64,000 bases of DNA from Actinospica durhamensis (GTDB lineage Bacteria; Actinomycetota; Actinomycetes; Streptomycetales; Catenulisporaceae): contig NZ_JAGSOG010000006.1 in NCBI RefSeq assembly GCF_018139695.1, positions 1 through 64,000 of the forward strand. Reading direction: 5' to 3'. Made by a program: the position numbers and the translations under genes. Below are positions 25,222 through 33,770 of this stretch, piece after piece; the stretch's first letter is position 1; each line of letters starts with the position of its first letter. Below the pieces are notes generated by a model. It made no database searches, was not told where the DNA came from, and saw only the letters and a list, made by a program, of their open reading frames with translations.

Positions 25222-27678
25222 GTGTCACGTCCACCCACATCCCTGGCCGCGGTCGCCGCCGCGGTCACCCTCGCGCTGGCCGCCAGCGCACTGGCGGCAT
25301 CCCCCGCCTCGGCGGCCGGCCCCACCTACACGGTCACCGTCGGCTCCACCGGGTCCTTCGCCAACCCCGACGACACCCCGGCCGGTCCCTTCATCGACAA
25401 GGACGGGACCTTCTACTACCAGGAGTCCTACTCCAACTACGGGGTCACCGATCCGCACCAGTGGTCGTTCTACACCGGGACGAACTTCGACACCGCCACC
25501 GCGGACACCACCCTCGACAACGCGGTGAACCCGGCCAACTCCTCCGACAGCAACGCCAACACCACCGTGCGCTGTGAGAACGGGCCGACCGGCGTCAACG
25601 CCACCGCCGACTCGGCCGGCGGCTACCCGCTGTCGGACTACTGCGACCTGGTCGGCACCTGGGTCGACCCGGACACCGGGAACTGGTACGGGCTGGTGCA
25701 CAACGAGTTCACCGGCAGCCCCTTCGGCGACGGTCTGCACTACGACTCCATCGACTACGCCGAGTCCACCGACCAGGGCCAGGTCTGGACCATCCTCGGC
25801 CACGCCGTCACCTCGCCGTACAGCACCACCCGCGGCGACACCACGGCGTTCCCGAACTCGGTCTACGACTACGGCGACGGCGACCCGCGGCTGTACGTGG
25901 ACACCGCGTCAGGCTACTTCTACCTCTACTACGGATCGCGCATCGTGCCCAAGGGCGGCGTGGCCGGCAGCACGGGCGGACTCGCGCACGTCGCCCGCGC
26001 GCCGATCTCCGGCAAGATGGCCACCGGGACCTGGCAGAAGTGGTACAACGGCACCTGGACGCAGCCCGGTATCGGCGGCCTCGAGAGCAACATGGAGCCG
26101 ACGTCCGTGGACGCCGACGGCTACACCCCCGTCGCCGGCGACTACAACCCGGCGAACACCGGCGACGTCGACCAGCAGATCGCGGTCGGCGTACTGCCGT
26201 CCAAGTCGCCGCTGTTCCTCATGAACATCACCTATGACGCGTACCTCGGCCTCTACATCGGCGAGCCGGAGCAGGTCAGCACGACCGGTCCGCAGCAGTA
26301 CTACGCGACCGGCGACCTCTCGACGCAGCAGTGGACCCTGATCGGGGACTCCGGCAGCTACACCGACCAGTCCTGGTACCGCTGGTTCGTCGACGGTGCC
26401 AACGCGACCAGCTCGACGATCGTCGGCAAGACGTTCCGGTCGTACTGCTCGGTGTCCTGCTACAACGGCTCCGGCGGCCTGTACGAGAACACGACCATCG
26501 CCTCGTCGGCCCCGGCCGCACCGATCGACACGACCAAGGTGTACACGATCGGCAGCGGGAGCGGGCGCTTCCTCACCCAGGTCTCCGGCAGCTCCGCGAC
26601 CACCTCGCTCAGCTCGGCCGGCAGCTCCACCCTGGCGCAGTGGCAGTTCACCAGCGAGGGCGACGGCTCCTACACCGTCGCCGACGTGTCCACCGGCGCG
26701 CTGCTCGGCGTCGGCTCGACCTCCACGGCCACCCGCGCCTGGGGAACCGCGCCGACCGTCACCGCGCAGGGGTCCGGCGGGCCGACCGTCGGCCAGGAGT
26801 GGTTCGTCATCCCGAGCACGCCCGGCAACGGCACCGACCGCCTCGTCAACCGCTACAGCGGCCTGGTCATCGGCCTGTCGGCGACCTCCGGCCGGCTCGC
26901 CGAGACGACCCCGCCGCGCAACTGGACGGACACCAGCGGCAGTTCGGTCGGCGGCGGACGGACCGCCGCCGAGCAGACGCTGACGTTCACCGCGGTCGGC
27001 GCCGCCACCGAGACGGTCTCCGTCAACGGCCCCGGCGCGCAGGTCGGGACCGTCGGTACGGCCGTCTCGCTCCAGATCGCCGGCACCGACTCGTTCGGCA
27101 AGACCCTGACCTACTCGGCGACCGGTCTTCCGGCCGGCCTGTCGATCAACGCGTCCGGCCTGATCTCGGGGACCCCGACCGGCGCCGGCACCGGGCAGGT
27201 CACCGTCACGGCGGCCTCGGGTACGGCGAGCGGCTCGAGCACCTTCGGCTGGACCGTCAACGCCGACTTCAACGGCACGACTCACTCCTTGACCGCCAGC
27301 GGCATGGCGCTCGACGACCCGGGTAGCAGCACGACGGCCGGAGTCCAGCTCATCACCTGGACGCCGACGGGCAACCCGAACCAGAAGTGGACCTTCGAGC
27401 AGCAGTCCGACGGCTCGTACGAGATCGTCAGTGTCCAGTCCGGTCTCTGCGTCGACGTCTACAACGGCGACTCGAACGCGGGCGAGGAGATCGACCAGTG
27501 GACCTGCAACGCGGGCACCAACCAGCTGTGGAAGCTGTCGCTGCTGGCGAACGGCGCGTACTCGATCACGAGCGAGCGCAGCGGACTTGTGCTCACCACC
27601 GCCTCGACCTCAGCCGGAGCGCTGGTGACGCAGCAGACGAACACCGGCTCCGCGTTGCAGCAGTGGACGATCAACTGA
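25222..27678 (+). CDS. secreted five-bladed-propeller glycoside hydrolase-like protein with Ig-like and ricin-type lectin domains
   Basis: 818 residues from GTG 25222 (GAAGGAG 8 nt upstream). A Sec signal peptide covers about 1-31 (cleavage near ASPASA). Residues about 40-410 form a GH43/GH62-type five-bladed propeller (DKDGTFYYQESYSNYGV, GTWVDPDTGNWYGLVHNEF, VYDYGDGDPRLYVDTASGYF, SNMEPTSVDADGY). A beta-trefoil-like region covers about 435-590, a putative Ig (He_PIG) domain about 600-690 (LTYSATGLPAGLSINASGLI), and a C-terminal ricin-type CBM13 lectin about 692-818 (QKWTFEQQSDGSYEIV, NQLWKLSLL). It probably debranches plant polysaccharide outside the cell. Exact GH family and catalytic acids could not be fixed by eye. 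Confidence 0.78.
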   Translation: MSRPPTSLAAVAAAVTLALAASALAASPASAAGPTYTVTVGSTGSFANPDDTPAGPFIDKDGTFYYQESYSNYGVTDPHQWSFYTGTNFDTATADTTLDNAVNPANSSDSNANTTVRCENGPTGVNATADSAGGYPLSDYCDLVGTWVDPDTGNWYGLVHNEFTGSPFGDGLHYDSIDYAESTDQGQVWTILGHAVTSPYSTTRGDTTAFPNSVYDYGDGDPRLYVDTASGYFYLYYGSRIVPKGGVAGSTGGLAHVARAPISGKMATGTWQKWYNGTWTQPGIGGLESNMEPTSVDADGYTPVAGDYNPANTGDVDQQIAVGVLPSKSPLFLMNITYDAYLGLYIGEPEQVSTTGPQQYYATGDLSTQQWTLIGDSGSYTDQSWYRWFVDGANATSSTIVGKTFRSYCSVSCYNGSGGLYENTTIASSAPAAPIDTTKVYTIGSGSGRFLTQVSGSSATTSLSSAGSSTLAQWQFTSEGDGSYTVADVSTGALLGVGSTSTATRAWGTAPTVTAQGSGGPTVGQEWFVIPSTPGNGTDRLVNRYSGLVIGLSATSGRLAETTPPRNWTDTSGSSVGGGRTAAEQTLTFTAVGAATETVSVNGPGAQVGTVGTAVSLQIAGTDSFGKTLTYSATGLPAGLSINASGLISGTPTGAGTGQVTVTAASGTASGSSTFGWTVNADFNGTTHSLTASGMALDDPGSSTTAGVQLITWTPTGNPNQKWTFEQQSDGSYEIVSVQSGLCVDVYNGDSNAGEEIDQWTCNAGTNQLWKLSLLANGAYSITSERSGLVLTTASTSAGALVTQQTNTGSALQQWTIN

Positions 27679-27681
27679 GCC

Positions 27682-27703
27682 GATCCGCGTGAAGGCGCGG
27701 ATC
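27682..27703 (+). terminator. short hairpin after the propeller/lectin gene
   Basis: An 8-bp stem GATCCGCG/CGCGGATC with a 6-nt loop, starting 3 bp after the stop codon and followed at 27709-27720 by a second small palindrome (GGGACGCGTCCC). Weak, but correctly placed. Confidence 0.5.
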
Positions 27704-27780
27704 TGACGGGACGCGTCCCGGCCGGCCTGTGAGGGAGCCGGTCGGGACGTGTCCGACCAGAACGGAAAGCGAGCACCATT

Positions 27781-30039
27781 ATGAAGGACAACCTCCGCCT
27801 CGCCGCTCCCGTGAACCGGTGGGAGGACGCTATTCCGCTCGGCAACGGGATGATGGGCGTCCTGCTGTGGGGCGAAGGCAGTTCCCTGCGGCTGTCGCTG
27901 GACCGCGGGGATCTGTGGGACGAGCGCACCACCGGCCAGGCGCAATGGTGGAAGGAGCGTCCCTGGCACAGTCTCGAGGACGACGCGGATCCGTGGAGCC
28001 AGTACTACGACGGCATCACCCCGACGAAGCTGCCGGTCGGCCGCCTGGAGCTGGAGATCGATCCTGCGCGGACGATCGAGACGTTCGAGCTGGACTTCGC
28101 CACCGCCCAAGGCCTGGTGGCGTTCGATGACGGCTCTTCGGCACAGGTACTCGTGAGTGCGACCAGTCCCGTTGCGCTGCTGAGGTTTGACGGCGTGTCC
28201 GTGCTGGGAACCAGCTTGCTGCCGGCCGGCACCGTCGAGGATTGCGGAGGGGCCGGCCCCAGAAGCGGCGGTGCGGTGGCCGCGCTCGGCTACCCGCCGG
28301 CCGAACGCGGGCAGACGGACGATGCGCACTGGTACGTGCAGGATGCGGCGGACGGTTTCAGGTACTGCGCCTACGTTGCCAAGCGACGCCGCGGTGCGCA
28401 GACCCTGCTCGCCGTGGCTGTGACCACCACCAACGACTGCGCGCCGGGCGAGGATCTTCTGACGCTGGCCCGCAACCGGTGCGACCGGGCGCTGGCAGAG
28501 GGGTACGCGGAAGTCCTTTCCTCGCATGCCGCCTGGTGGCAGGAGTTCTGGGCGCAGTCGTCCCTTGAGATACCGTCGCCGCGCATCCGGCGTTCCTACC
28601 GGCTCGCCCGCTACCTCTACGGCGCAGGCTCGCGCCGGGGCGCGCCGCCGCTGCCGCTGCAGGGCGTCTGGACCGCCGACGACGGAGGCCTGCCGCCGTG
28701 GAAGGGCGACTACCACAACGATCTCAACACCCAGCTGACCTATATGGCGTATCACGGGGCCGGCAACTTCGAATCCGGTGAGAGCTACCTCGACTTCCTG
28801 GTGAAGTTGACCCCTGTGTTCCAAAGCTTCGCCAAGGACTTCTACGGCACCGGCGGCCTGGCGTCTCCCGGCGTGATGTCGTTGTCCGGCCGACCCCTCG
28901 GCGGGTGGGGTCAGTACTCGATGTCTCCGACGATGAGTGCGTGGAACGCCCACCTGTTCTATCTGCACTGGCGCTATACCGGAGACCAGGAGTTCCTGCG
29001 CGATCGCGCCTACCCGTGGTGTGCCGAGGTGGGCCGATGCCTGGCGCAACTGCTCTCGCCCGATGCGAACGGGATCCTGGTGCTGCCCAGGTCCTCCTCG
29101 CCGGAGATCTTCGACAACGGCCCGCGGGCTTGGCTCAGGCCCAATACCAACTACGACCTGATGTGCCTGAAGATGCTGTTCCTCGCACTGACGGAGATGG
29201 CCGAAGCGCAGGGCGACGCGAGCGCGGCGCGCGAGTGGGCACGCCTGGCCGAGGGCCTGGGCGACTTCCACGTCGCCGCCGACGGTGAGTTGCTGCTGGA
29301 CGCCGAGACGCCGCTGCGCGAGAGCCACCGTCACCTGTCCAACCTGATCGCGATCCACCCGTTCAACCTGATCTCAGTGGATGGCGGCGAGCGCGACAAT
29401 GAACGTATTCGCGCCTCGCTCGCGGCCTGGGACGAGCTGGGCACCGGGGAATGGTGCGGCTATACCTGGGCCTGGATGAGCTGCCTGCGCGCACGTATCG
29501 GCGACGGAGAAGCAGCCGCCCGCCACCTCGACGTCTTCACGCGGGCGTTCGTCTCGCGCAACGGCTTCCACCTCAACGGCGACCAGTCGGGCGAGGGTTT
29601 CTCGAACTTCACCTACCGGCCCTTCACGCTGGAGGGCAATTTCGCGGCCATGCAGGCCGTCCACGAGATGCTGCTGCAGAGTTGGAGCCCGACGCCCGGA
29701 AAGCGCGACACCGAGGTGATCCGCCTGTTCCCGGCCGTCCCGTGGCACTGGCACGACGCGGCCTTCACCGACCTGCGGGCCGAAGGCGGCCACCGGATCT
29801 CCGCGCGGCGCGAGAACAACACCACGACGTGGTTCGGCATCACGGCGGGCAAGGACGGTCCCGTCCGCGTTCGGGACGGCTTCGGCGGGCGCGAGCCCGA
29901 GTGGGCGAATCCGGGCGTGACAAGGGACGGCGCCGACTTCGTGGCCTGGTTGGCCAAGGGCGAGGTGCTGGAAGGACGGTTGCCGCGGCCGGATCAAGTC
30001 CCTGATGACCCGGCCGGCGTGACCGCGCGGGTCGGATAG
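27781..30039 (+). CDS. GH95-like glycoside hydrolase, cytoplasmic
   Basis: 752 residues without a signal peptide. The N-terminal beta-sandwich has the GH95 hallmark (WEDAIPLGNGMMGVLLWGE, SLDRGDLWDERT). The (alpha/alpha)6 barrel has the Asn-rich catalytic strip DYHNDLNTQLTYMAYHGAGN, followed by RSSSPEIFDNGPRAWLRPNT and the His-rich loop ESHRHLSNLIAIHP. The C-terminal beta domain follows EGFSNFTYRPFTLEGNFAA. GH95 enzymes are inverting alpha-L-fucosidases or alpha-L-galactosidases. Together with the secreted propeller enzyme and the importer it would finish degradation of imported oligosaccharide. Specificity cannot be decided from sequence alone. Probably the last gene of the LacI regulon. Confidence 0.83.
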   Translation: MKDNLRLAAPVNRWEDAIPLGNGMMGVLLWGEGSSLRLSLDRGDLWDERTTGQAQWWKERPWHSLEDDADPWSQYYDGITPTKLPVGRLELEIDPARTIETFELDFATAQGLVAFDDGSSAQVLVSATSPVALLRFDGVSVLGTSLLPAGTVEDCGGAGPRSGGAVAALGYPPAERGQTDDAHWYVQDAADGFRYCAYVAKRRRGAQTLLAVAVTTTNDCAPGEDLLTLARNRCDRALAEGYAEVLSSHAAWWQEFWAQSSLEIPSPRIRRSYRLARYLYGAGSRRGAPPLPLQGVWTADDGGLPPWKGDYHNDLNTQLTYMAYHGAGNFESGESYLDFLVKLTPVFQSFAKDFYGTGGLASPGVMSLSGRPLGGWGQYSMSPTMSAWNAHLFYLHWRYTGDQEFLRDRAYPWCAEVGRCLAQLLSPDANGILVLPRSSSPEIFDNGPRAWLRPNTNYDLMCLKMLFLALTEMAEAQGDASAAREWARLAEGLGDFHVAADGELLLDAETPLRESHRHLSNLIAIHPFNLISVDGGERDNERIRASLAAWDELGTGEWCGYTWAWMSCLRARIGDGEAAARHLDVFTRAFVSRNGFHLNGDQSGEGFSNFTYRPFTLEGNFAAMQAVHEMLLQSWSPTPGKRDTEVIRLFPAVPWHWHDAAFTDLRAEGGHRISARRENNTTTWFGITAGKDGPVRVRDGFGGREPEWANPGVTRDGADFVAWLAKGEVLEGRLPRPDQVPDDPAGVTARVG

Positions 30040-30115
30040 CAGCCGGTTACGCTGCCGGGCGCGGCCGACCCGGGTGCCGCGCGCATGCACGCGAACCGCA
30101 CGGGGGTCCACCGCG

Positions 30116-30784
30116 TCAATTGGCGATCCCGATGACGCGGTGGATCGTCTCCGGGCGGCCGAGCACATCGAGCATGAGGTGGGCGACGTCGGCGCGGGAT
30201 ATGAACATGCCGGCGCGGACGTTCTGCTCGTAGGCCGTTCGGTAGGTCCCGGTCAGGCGCGTGTTGAGCAGGCGGGGCGGGCGGGCGACGGTCCAGTCCA
30301 GGTCGCTTTCCCGAAGCGCGTCCTCCATCAGCGCCAGGTCTGCGTAGTGTCGCCGGAACGCGGCCTTGGCCAGTGGAGCCGCGAGGTGCCGCATGAAGAA
30401 CCCGTCGCCGGGATTGTGCCGCGGCGGGTTCGGGCGGCCGGGTGAGGGCACGGTGCCGACCGAAGCGGCGCTGACGACGACGATGCGTCGCACGCCGGCG
30501 GCCTGCATCGCCTCGAGCAGGGCCCGGGTTCCCCGCGAGGCGACGCCCGCCTCGGCGGCGGTTCGCGCACCGAGTCCCGAGAGCACCGCGTCGGCCCCGA
30601 GGACCGCCGATCGCAGCGCCGCCGGATCCGCGGCCGCGAGATCGCTCGCAACTACGCGCACGGGCAGATCGGCGAGTTTGGCCGGGCTGCGTACCACGGC
30701 TGTGACCTCGTGGCCCGCGGCGACGGCCTGGGCGAGGATCTGGCTGCCGACGCCACCGGTCGCAGCCACGACCGTAAGCCGCAT
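30116..30784 (-). CDS. NAD(P)-binding SDR/NmrA-like oxidoreductase
   Basis: 222 residues with an N-terminal Rossmann motif slightly altered from GxxGxxG (MRLTVVAATGGVGSQILAQA). NmrA/atypical-SDR phrases follow: VTAVVRSPAKL, ALRSAVLGADAVLSGLG, GVRRIVVVSAASVG, DLDWTVARPPRLLN and SRADVAHLMLDVL. It lacks the YxxxK pair in classical spacing, typical of NAD(P)-binding sensor or reductase-like members. Cytoplasmic. Convergent with the GH95-like gene and not obviously part of either sugar island. Confidence 0.85.
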   Translation of the reverse strand: MRLTVVAATGGVGSQILAQAVAAGHEVTAVVRSPAKLADLPVRVVASDLAAADPAALRSAVLGADAVLSGLGARTAAEAGVASRGTRALLEAMQAAGVRRIVVVSAASVGTVPSPGRPNPPRHNPGDGFFMRHLAAPLAKAAFRRHYADLALMEDALRESDLDWTVARPPRLLNTRLTGTYRTAYEQNVRAGMFISRADVAHLMLDVLGRPETIHRVIGIAN

Positions 30785-31022
30785 ATCTCTCCTCGGACGG
30801 GGTTCGCACAGGTCTACTGGCCGAAGGCGCCCTCGACGCCCCGACTTTCGAAGGGTACTGCAGCGTATTGCGCATGCTGATGCCCGCGCTCGGGCCCGCG
30901 CGGAGGCCGCGGCGGCACGACGGATTCCCGCTGTTGAAGGGGCTTACTGCGCTACCGTCGAGACGTACCGCCCCGTTCGGCGGCGGTCGGATGCGCGAGC
31001 GTCAGCGTGGAGGGTGCGTACC

Positions 31023-31847
31023 ATGTCCCAGCAGCCGAGTATGCCGGTGTCCCAACAGCCCCAGGCCGTGCCGGAGGCCGCCCGCGCCCGGCTCGAGGGC
31101 AGCGCGGCAGACGGCTTCTTCACCTCGGACCTGTCGGTCAACGAGTTCGTCCTGACCACCCAGACCGGCTTCGAACCGCTCGGCCTGGTCATGGGGACCT
31201 CGGTCTACCACGTGGGCATCCAGCCGACCCGGTGGGGCGTGAGCCAGGAACTGCCCGTGCTGACTCAGGCCATGTATACCGCGCGCGAACTCGCCATGGC
31301 CCGGATGACCGCGGAAGCCGCGGCTCTCGGCGCGGACGGTGTGATCGGCGTGCGGATCCGGCCGGTGCGTCTGGCGTTCTCCGCCGAGGTGCTCGAGTTC
31401 ATGGCGGTCGGCACCGCGATCAAGGCCGGGGACGGTGCTTCGCACCGGACGCCGAGCGGCGCCCCGTTCACCTCGCACCTGTCGGGCCAGGACTTCTGGA
31501 CCCTGTGGCAGCACGGCTGGCTTCCGCGGGCGATGGTGATGGGTACCTGCGTCTACCACGTCGCGCACCTCACCTTCCGCCAGTCCCTGCAGACCTTCGG
31601 CGTGAACGCCGAGATGAAGTCGTACACGCAGGCGATCTACGACGCGCGCGAACTGGCGATGAGCCGCATGCAGTACGAGGGACGCCAGGTCGGGGCCGGC
31701 GGCGTGGTCGGGGTCAGCGTCGAGGAGAGCACGTGGGCGTGGGGTGAGCACGCCATCGAGTTCTTCGCCCTCGGCACGGCCGTCAGCCGCAGCCACCCGG
31801 ACCGCACTCCGGTGAACCCCGCCATGGTCATGCCCCTGACGAACTAG
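31023..31847 (+). CDS. double YbjQ/UPF0145-domain protein
   Basis: 274 residues from ATG 31023 (GGAGGG 8 nt upstream). Two tandem YbjQ-like domains are visible: about 30-135 (FFTSDLSVNEFVLTTQTGFE ... VMGTSVYHVG ... ARELAMARM ... ALGADGVIGVRI) and about 150-265 (PFTSHLSGQDFWTLWQHGW ... VMGTCVYHVA ... ARELAMSRM ... VGAGGVVGVSV). The single-domain YbjQ family has about 105 residues and forms a pentamer-like heavy-metal-binding-type fold of unclear function. The two halves are clearly related, so the gene arose by duplication and fusion. The N-terminal 25 residues are Gln/Pro-rich and disordered. Cytoplasmic. Confidence 0.85.
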   Translation: MSQQPSMPVSQQPQAVPEAARARLEGSAADGFFTSDLSVNEFVLTTQTGFEPLGLVMGTSVYHVGIQPTRWGVSQELPVLTQAMYTARELAMARMTAEAAALGADGVIGVRIRPVRLAFSAEVLEFMAVGTAIKAGDGASHRTPSGAPFTSHLSGQDFWTLWQHGWLPRAMVMGTCVYHVAHLTFRQSLQTFGVNAEMKSYTQAIYDARELAMSRMQYEGRQVGAGGVVGVSVEESTWAWGEHAIEFFALGTAVSRSHPDRTPVNPAMVMPLTN

Positions 31848-31931
31848 GCGAGAACCCAGTCACGTTCGAAGAGATGATCAATATTCTTCCTTAAGCTTCT
31901 CGCGGCATGATCTCAGGCCTCTTTCAGCGCG

Positions 31932-33431
31932 GTGGCTCAGGCTCGGCGCATGCTGAGGGATGGCGGTTGGCTCGGTCGGCGCTCGTTCAGATCACGGATC
32001 ACGCTGCTGGTCGTGGCGGCGGTCGGGCTGTCGGTGGCGATCGGGGCGCTGATCAGCTATCTGGCGATCAGCAGGGCCGTGATGCACCGGGTGGACGACC
32101 AGCTCGAGCAGCGCGCGACCGTGTTCACGGCGTGGCCGCTGGAGATGGTCGCACCGGCCGATCTCGACGCGGGCAGAACGCTGCTGGCGGGTTCCGGCTA
32201 CCAGGAGTCGCTGGTCTACGCCGACGGCTCCTCGTACCGGCCGCAGAACCTCGAACTGCAGCGGCTGGGGCCGCAGGGCCAGCCGGGGCAGGTCCTGGCC
32301 ACCTATCAGGTGTGGGCTCCGTTCAGCCGGCCCGAGGTCGAGATCGCCGCCGCGCAGAAGGGCGCGTCGCTGCGGACCTTCAGCTACGACGGCGTGGACT
32401 ACCGCGTCTACGCCGTCCCCAACGTCTACGGCGCGCAATCACCGGACAACACGCAGCCCTCGGCGCTGGTCTTCTCGACCTCTCTGGCCCCGACCGAATC
32501 AAGCCTGAACACGATCGCCACGATCTCGATCATCGTCGGCCTGCTCGGCATCGGGCTGGCCACGGCCGCCGGGCTGGCCATCGGGCGCGCGGCTCTGCGA
32601 CCGGTCGAACGGCTCTCGCACGCGACCGAGTACATCGCCCGAACCGGCGACCTCAGGCGCCTGCCGGTCAAGGGCGACGACGAGATCGCGCGGCTGACCG
32701 GCAACTTCAACACGATGCTGGAGGCCCTCGCCCGCTCGCGGGAACATCAGAAGCGCCTCGTCGCCGACGCGGGGCACGAGCTGCGCACGCCGCTGACCTC
32801 CATGCGCACGAATCTCGATCTGCTCGCCCAGGCCACGGCCGTTCCGGACGGCAACCGCCTGCCCGCCGAGGAACGGGCCGCGCTCCTCGACGACGTGCGC
32901 GCGCAGATGGAAGAACTCTCCGTCCTGATCTCGGACCTGGTCGAGCTCTCCCGCGACGAGCAGCACGCCATCGAAGATCTCGATCTGCGCAACGTCGTCG
33001 AGCGTGCCGCCGAACGCGTGCATCGGCGGGCACCGGGACTGACCTACGATCTCCGCCTGGAGCCCTGGTACCTGCCCGGCGACGCCACGGCGCTCGAACG
33101 CCTGGTGACCAACCTGCTGGACAACGCGGCGAAGTTCTCACCGCAGGACGGGACCGTCACCGTCACCCTGGCCGACGGGCAGCTGCAAGTGGCGGACCAG
33201 GGCCCGGGTATCGCCGAGCCGGATCTCGCGCACGTCTTCGAGCGCTTCTACCGTTCGCCCGAGGCCAGGTCCACTCCGGGCTCCGGCCTCGGGCTCGCCA
33301 TCGTGCGGCAGATCGCCGAGAACCACGGCGGCCGGGTCGCCGCGGCCCGCGCACCGGGCGGCGGCGCACTGCTCGGCGTCTGGCTGCCCGGCAGCCCGGC
33401 CCGCCTCCCCACGCCCGTCGCCGCCGGGTGA
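31932..33431 (+). CDS. orphan HAMP-type sensor histidine kinase
   Basis: 499 residues from GTG 31932 (ATG 31950 is an alternative). TM1 covers about residues 22-46 (SRITLLVVAAVGLSVAIGAL), an extracytoplasmic sensor loop about 47-190, TM2 about 195-217 and a HAMP domain about 218-270 (AALRPVERLSHATEYIARTG). The HisKA box is VADAGHELRTPLTSMRTNLD with phospho-acceptor H282. The HATPase domain has NLLDNAAKFSP, DQGPGI and GSGLGLAIVRQI. The layout is that of MprB/CseC-type kinases that sense envelope stress. No response-regulator gene lies beside it, which is unusual for this class. The stop sits inside an 11-bp tandem repeat. Confidence 0.92.
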   Translation: MAQARRMLRDGGWLGRRSFRSRITLLVVAAVGLSVAIGALISYLAISRAVMHRVDDQLEQRATVFTAWPLEMVAPADLDAGRTLLAGSGYQESLVYADGSSYRPQNLELQRLGPQGQPGQVLATYQVWAPFSRPEVEIAAAQKGASLRTFSYDGVDYRVYAVPNVYGAQSPDNTQPSALVFSTSLAPTESSLNTIATISIIVGLLGIGLATAAGLAIGRAALRPVERLSHATEYIARTGDLRRLPVKGDDEIARLTGNFNTMLEALARSREHQKRLVADAGHELRTPLTSMRTNLDLLAQATAVPDGNRLPAEERAALLDDVRAQMEELSVLISDLVELSRDEQHAIEDLDLRNVVERAAERVHRRAPGLTYDLRLEPWYLPGDATALERLVTNLLDNAAKFSPQDGTVTVTLADGQLQVADQGPGIAEPDLAHVFERFYRSPEARSTPGSGLGLAIVRQIAENHGGRVAAARAPGGGALLGVWLPGSPARLPTPVAAG

Positions 33432-33460
33432 CCGCCGGGTGACCGCCGGGTGACCGCCGG
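33428..33460 (+). repeat. three perfect 11-bp repeats (GTGACCGCCGG) at the end of the kinase gene
   Basis: Units at 33428, 33439 and 33450; the kinase stop codon TGA (33429-33431) is in the first unit. Because the stop is at the start of the array, changes in copy number would not alter the protein. Confidence 0.85.
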
Positions 33461-33544
33461 CACCGGAATTCCTTACCCACCAGTATCCAGAGCGTCGCCC
33501 CGCGCCTTGGCCCGACCGGCCTGAGCAGCGGTTACACGGCACAG

Positions 33545-33577
33545 AACAGCCCCGCGGTGATCTGACGCGGGGCTGTT
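33545..33577. terminator. terminator after the orphan kinase
   Basis: A perfect 12-bp stem AACAGCCCCGCG/CGCGGGGCTGTT with a 9-nt loop, 113 bp after the kinase stop; the right arm ends in TT. It separates the kinase from the alpha-galactosidase. Confidence 0.85.
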
Positions 33578-33643
33578 GCGCGTGCCCGCTATGTCCGTGT
33601 TCTGGGTGACAGGTGGCGGCGGCCGGCTCCGGCCTGACGCCAC

Positions 33644-33676
33644 ATCAAATAGTTATTTAGGAATTAATCTTGACGC
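33644..33676 (+). promoter_or_regulatory. AT-rich promoter/operator island before the GH27 gene
   Basis: A 33-bp AT-rich stretch stands out in high-GC DNA, about 95-127 bp upstream of the alpha-galactosidase start. It holds an inverted repeat AAATA-GT-TATTT (33647-33658), a second one TTAGGAATTAA, and then TTGAC, a match to a -35 hexamer core. A regulator-binding promoter is the likely reading. Confidence 0.5.
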
Positions 33677-33770
33677 GGCGACGCGGATCCGGCACTGTCT
33701 TGACTGCTCCCCGAACGCCTGCTCGGCCGGGTGGGAGCTCCTCAGTCAACGACGACGGAGAGTCGAGGGC

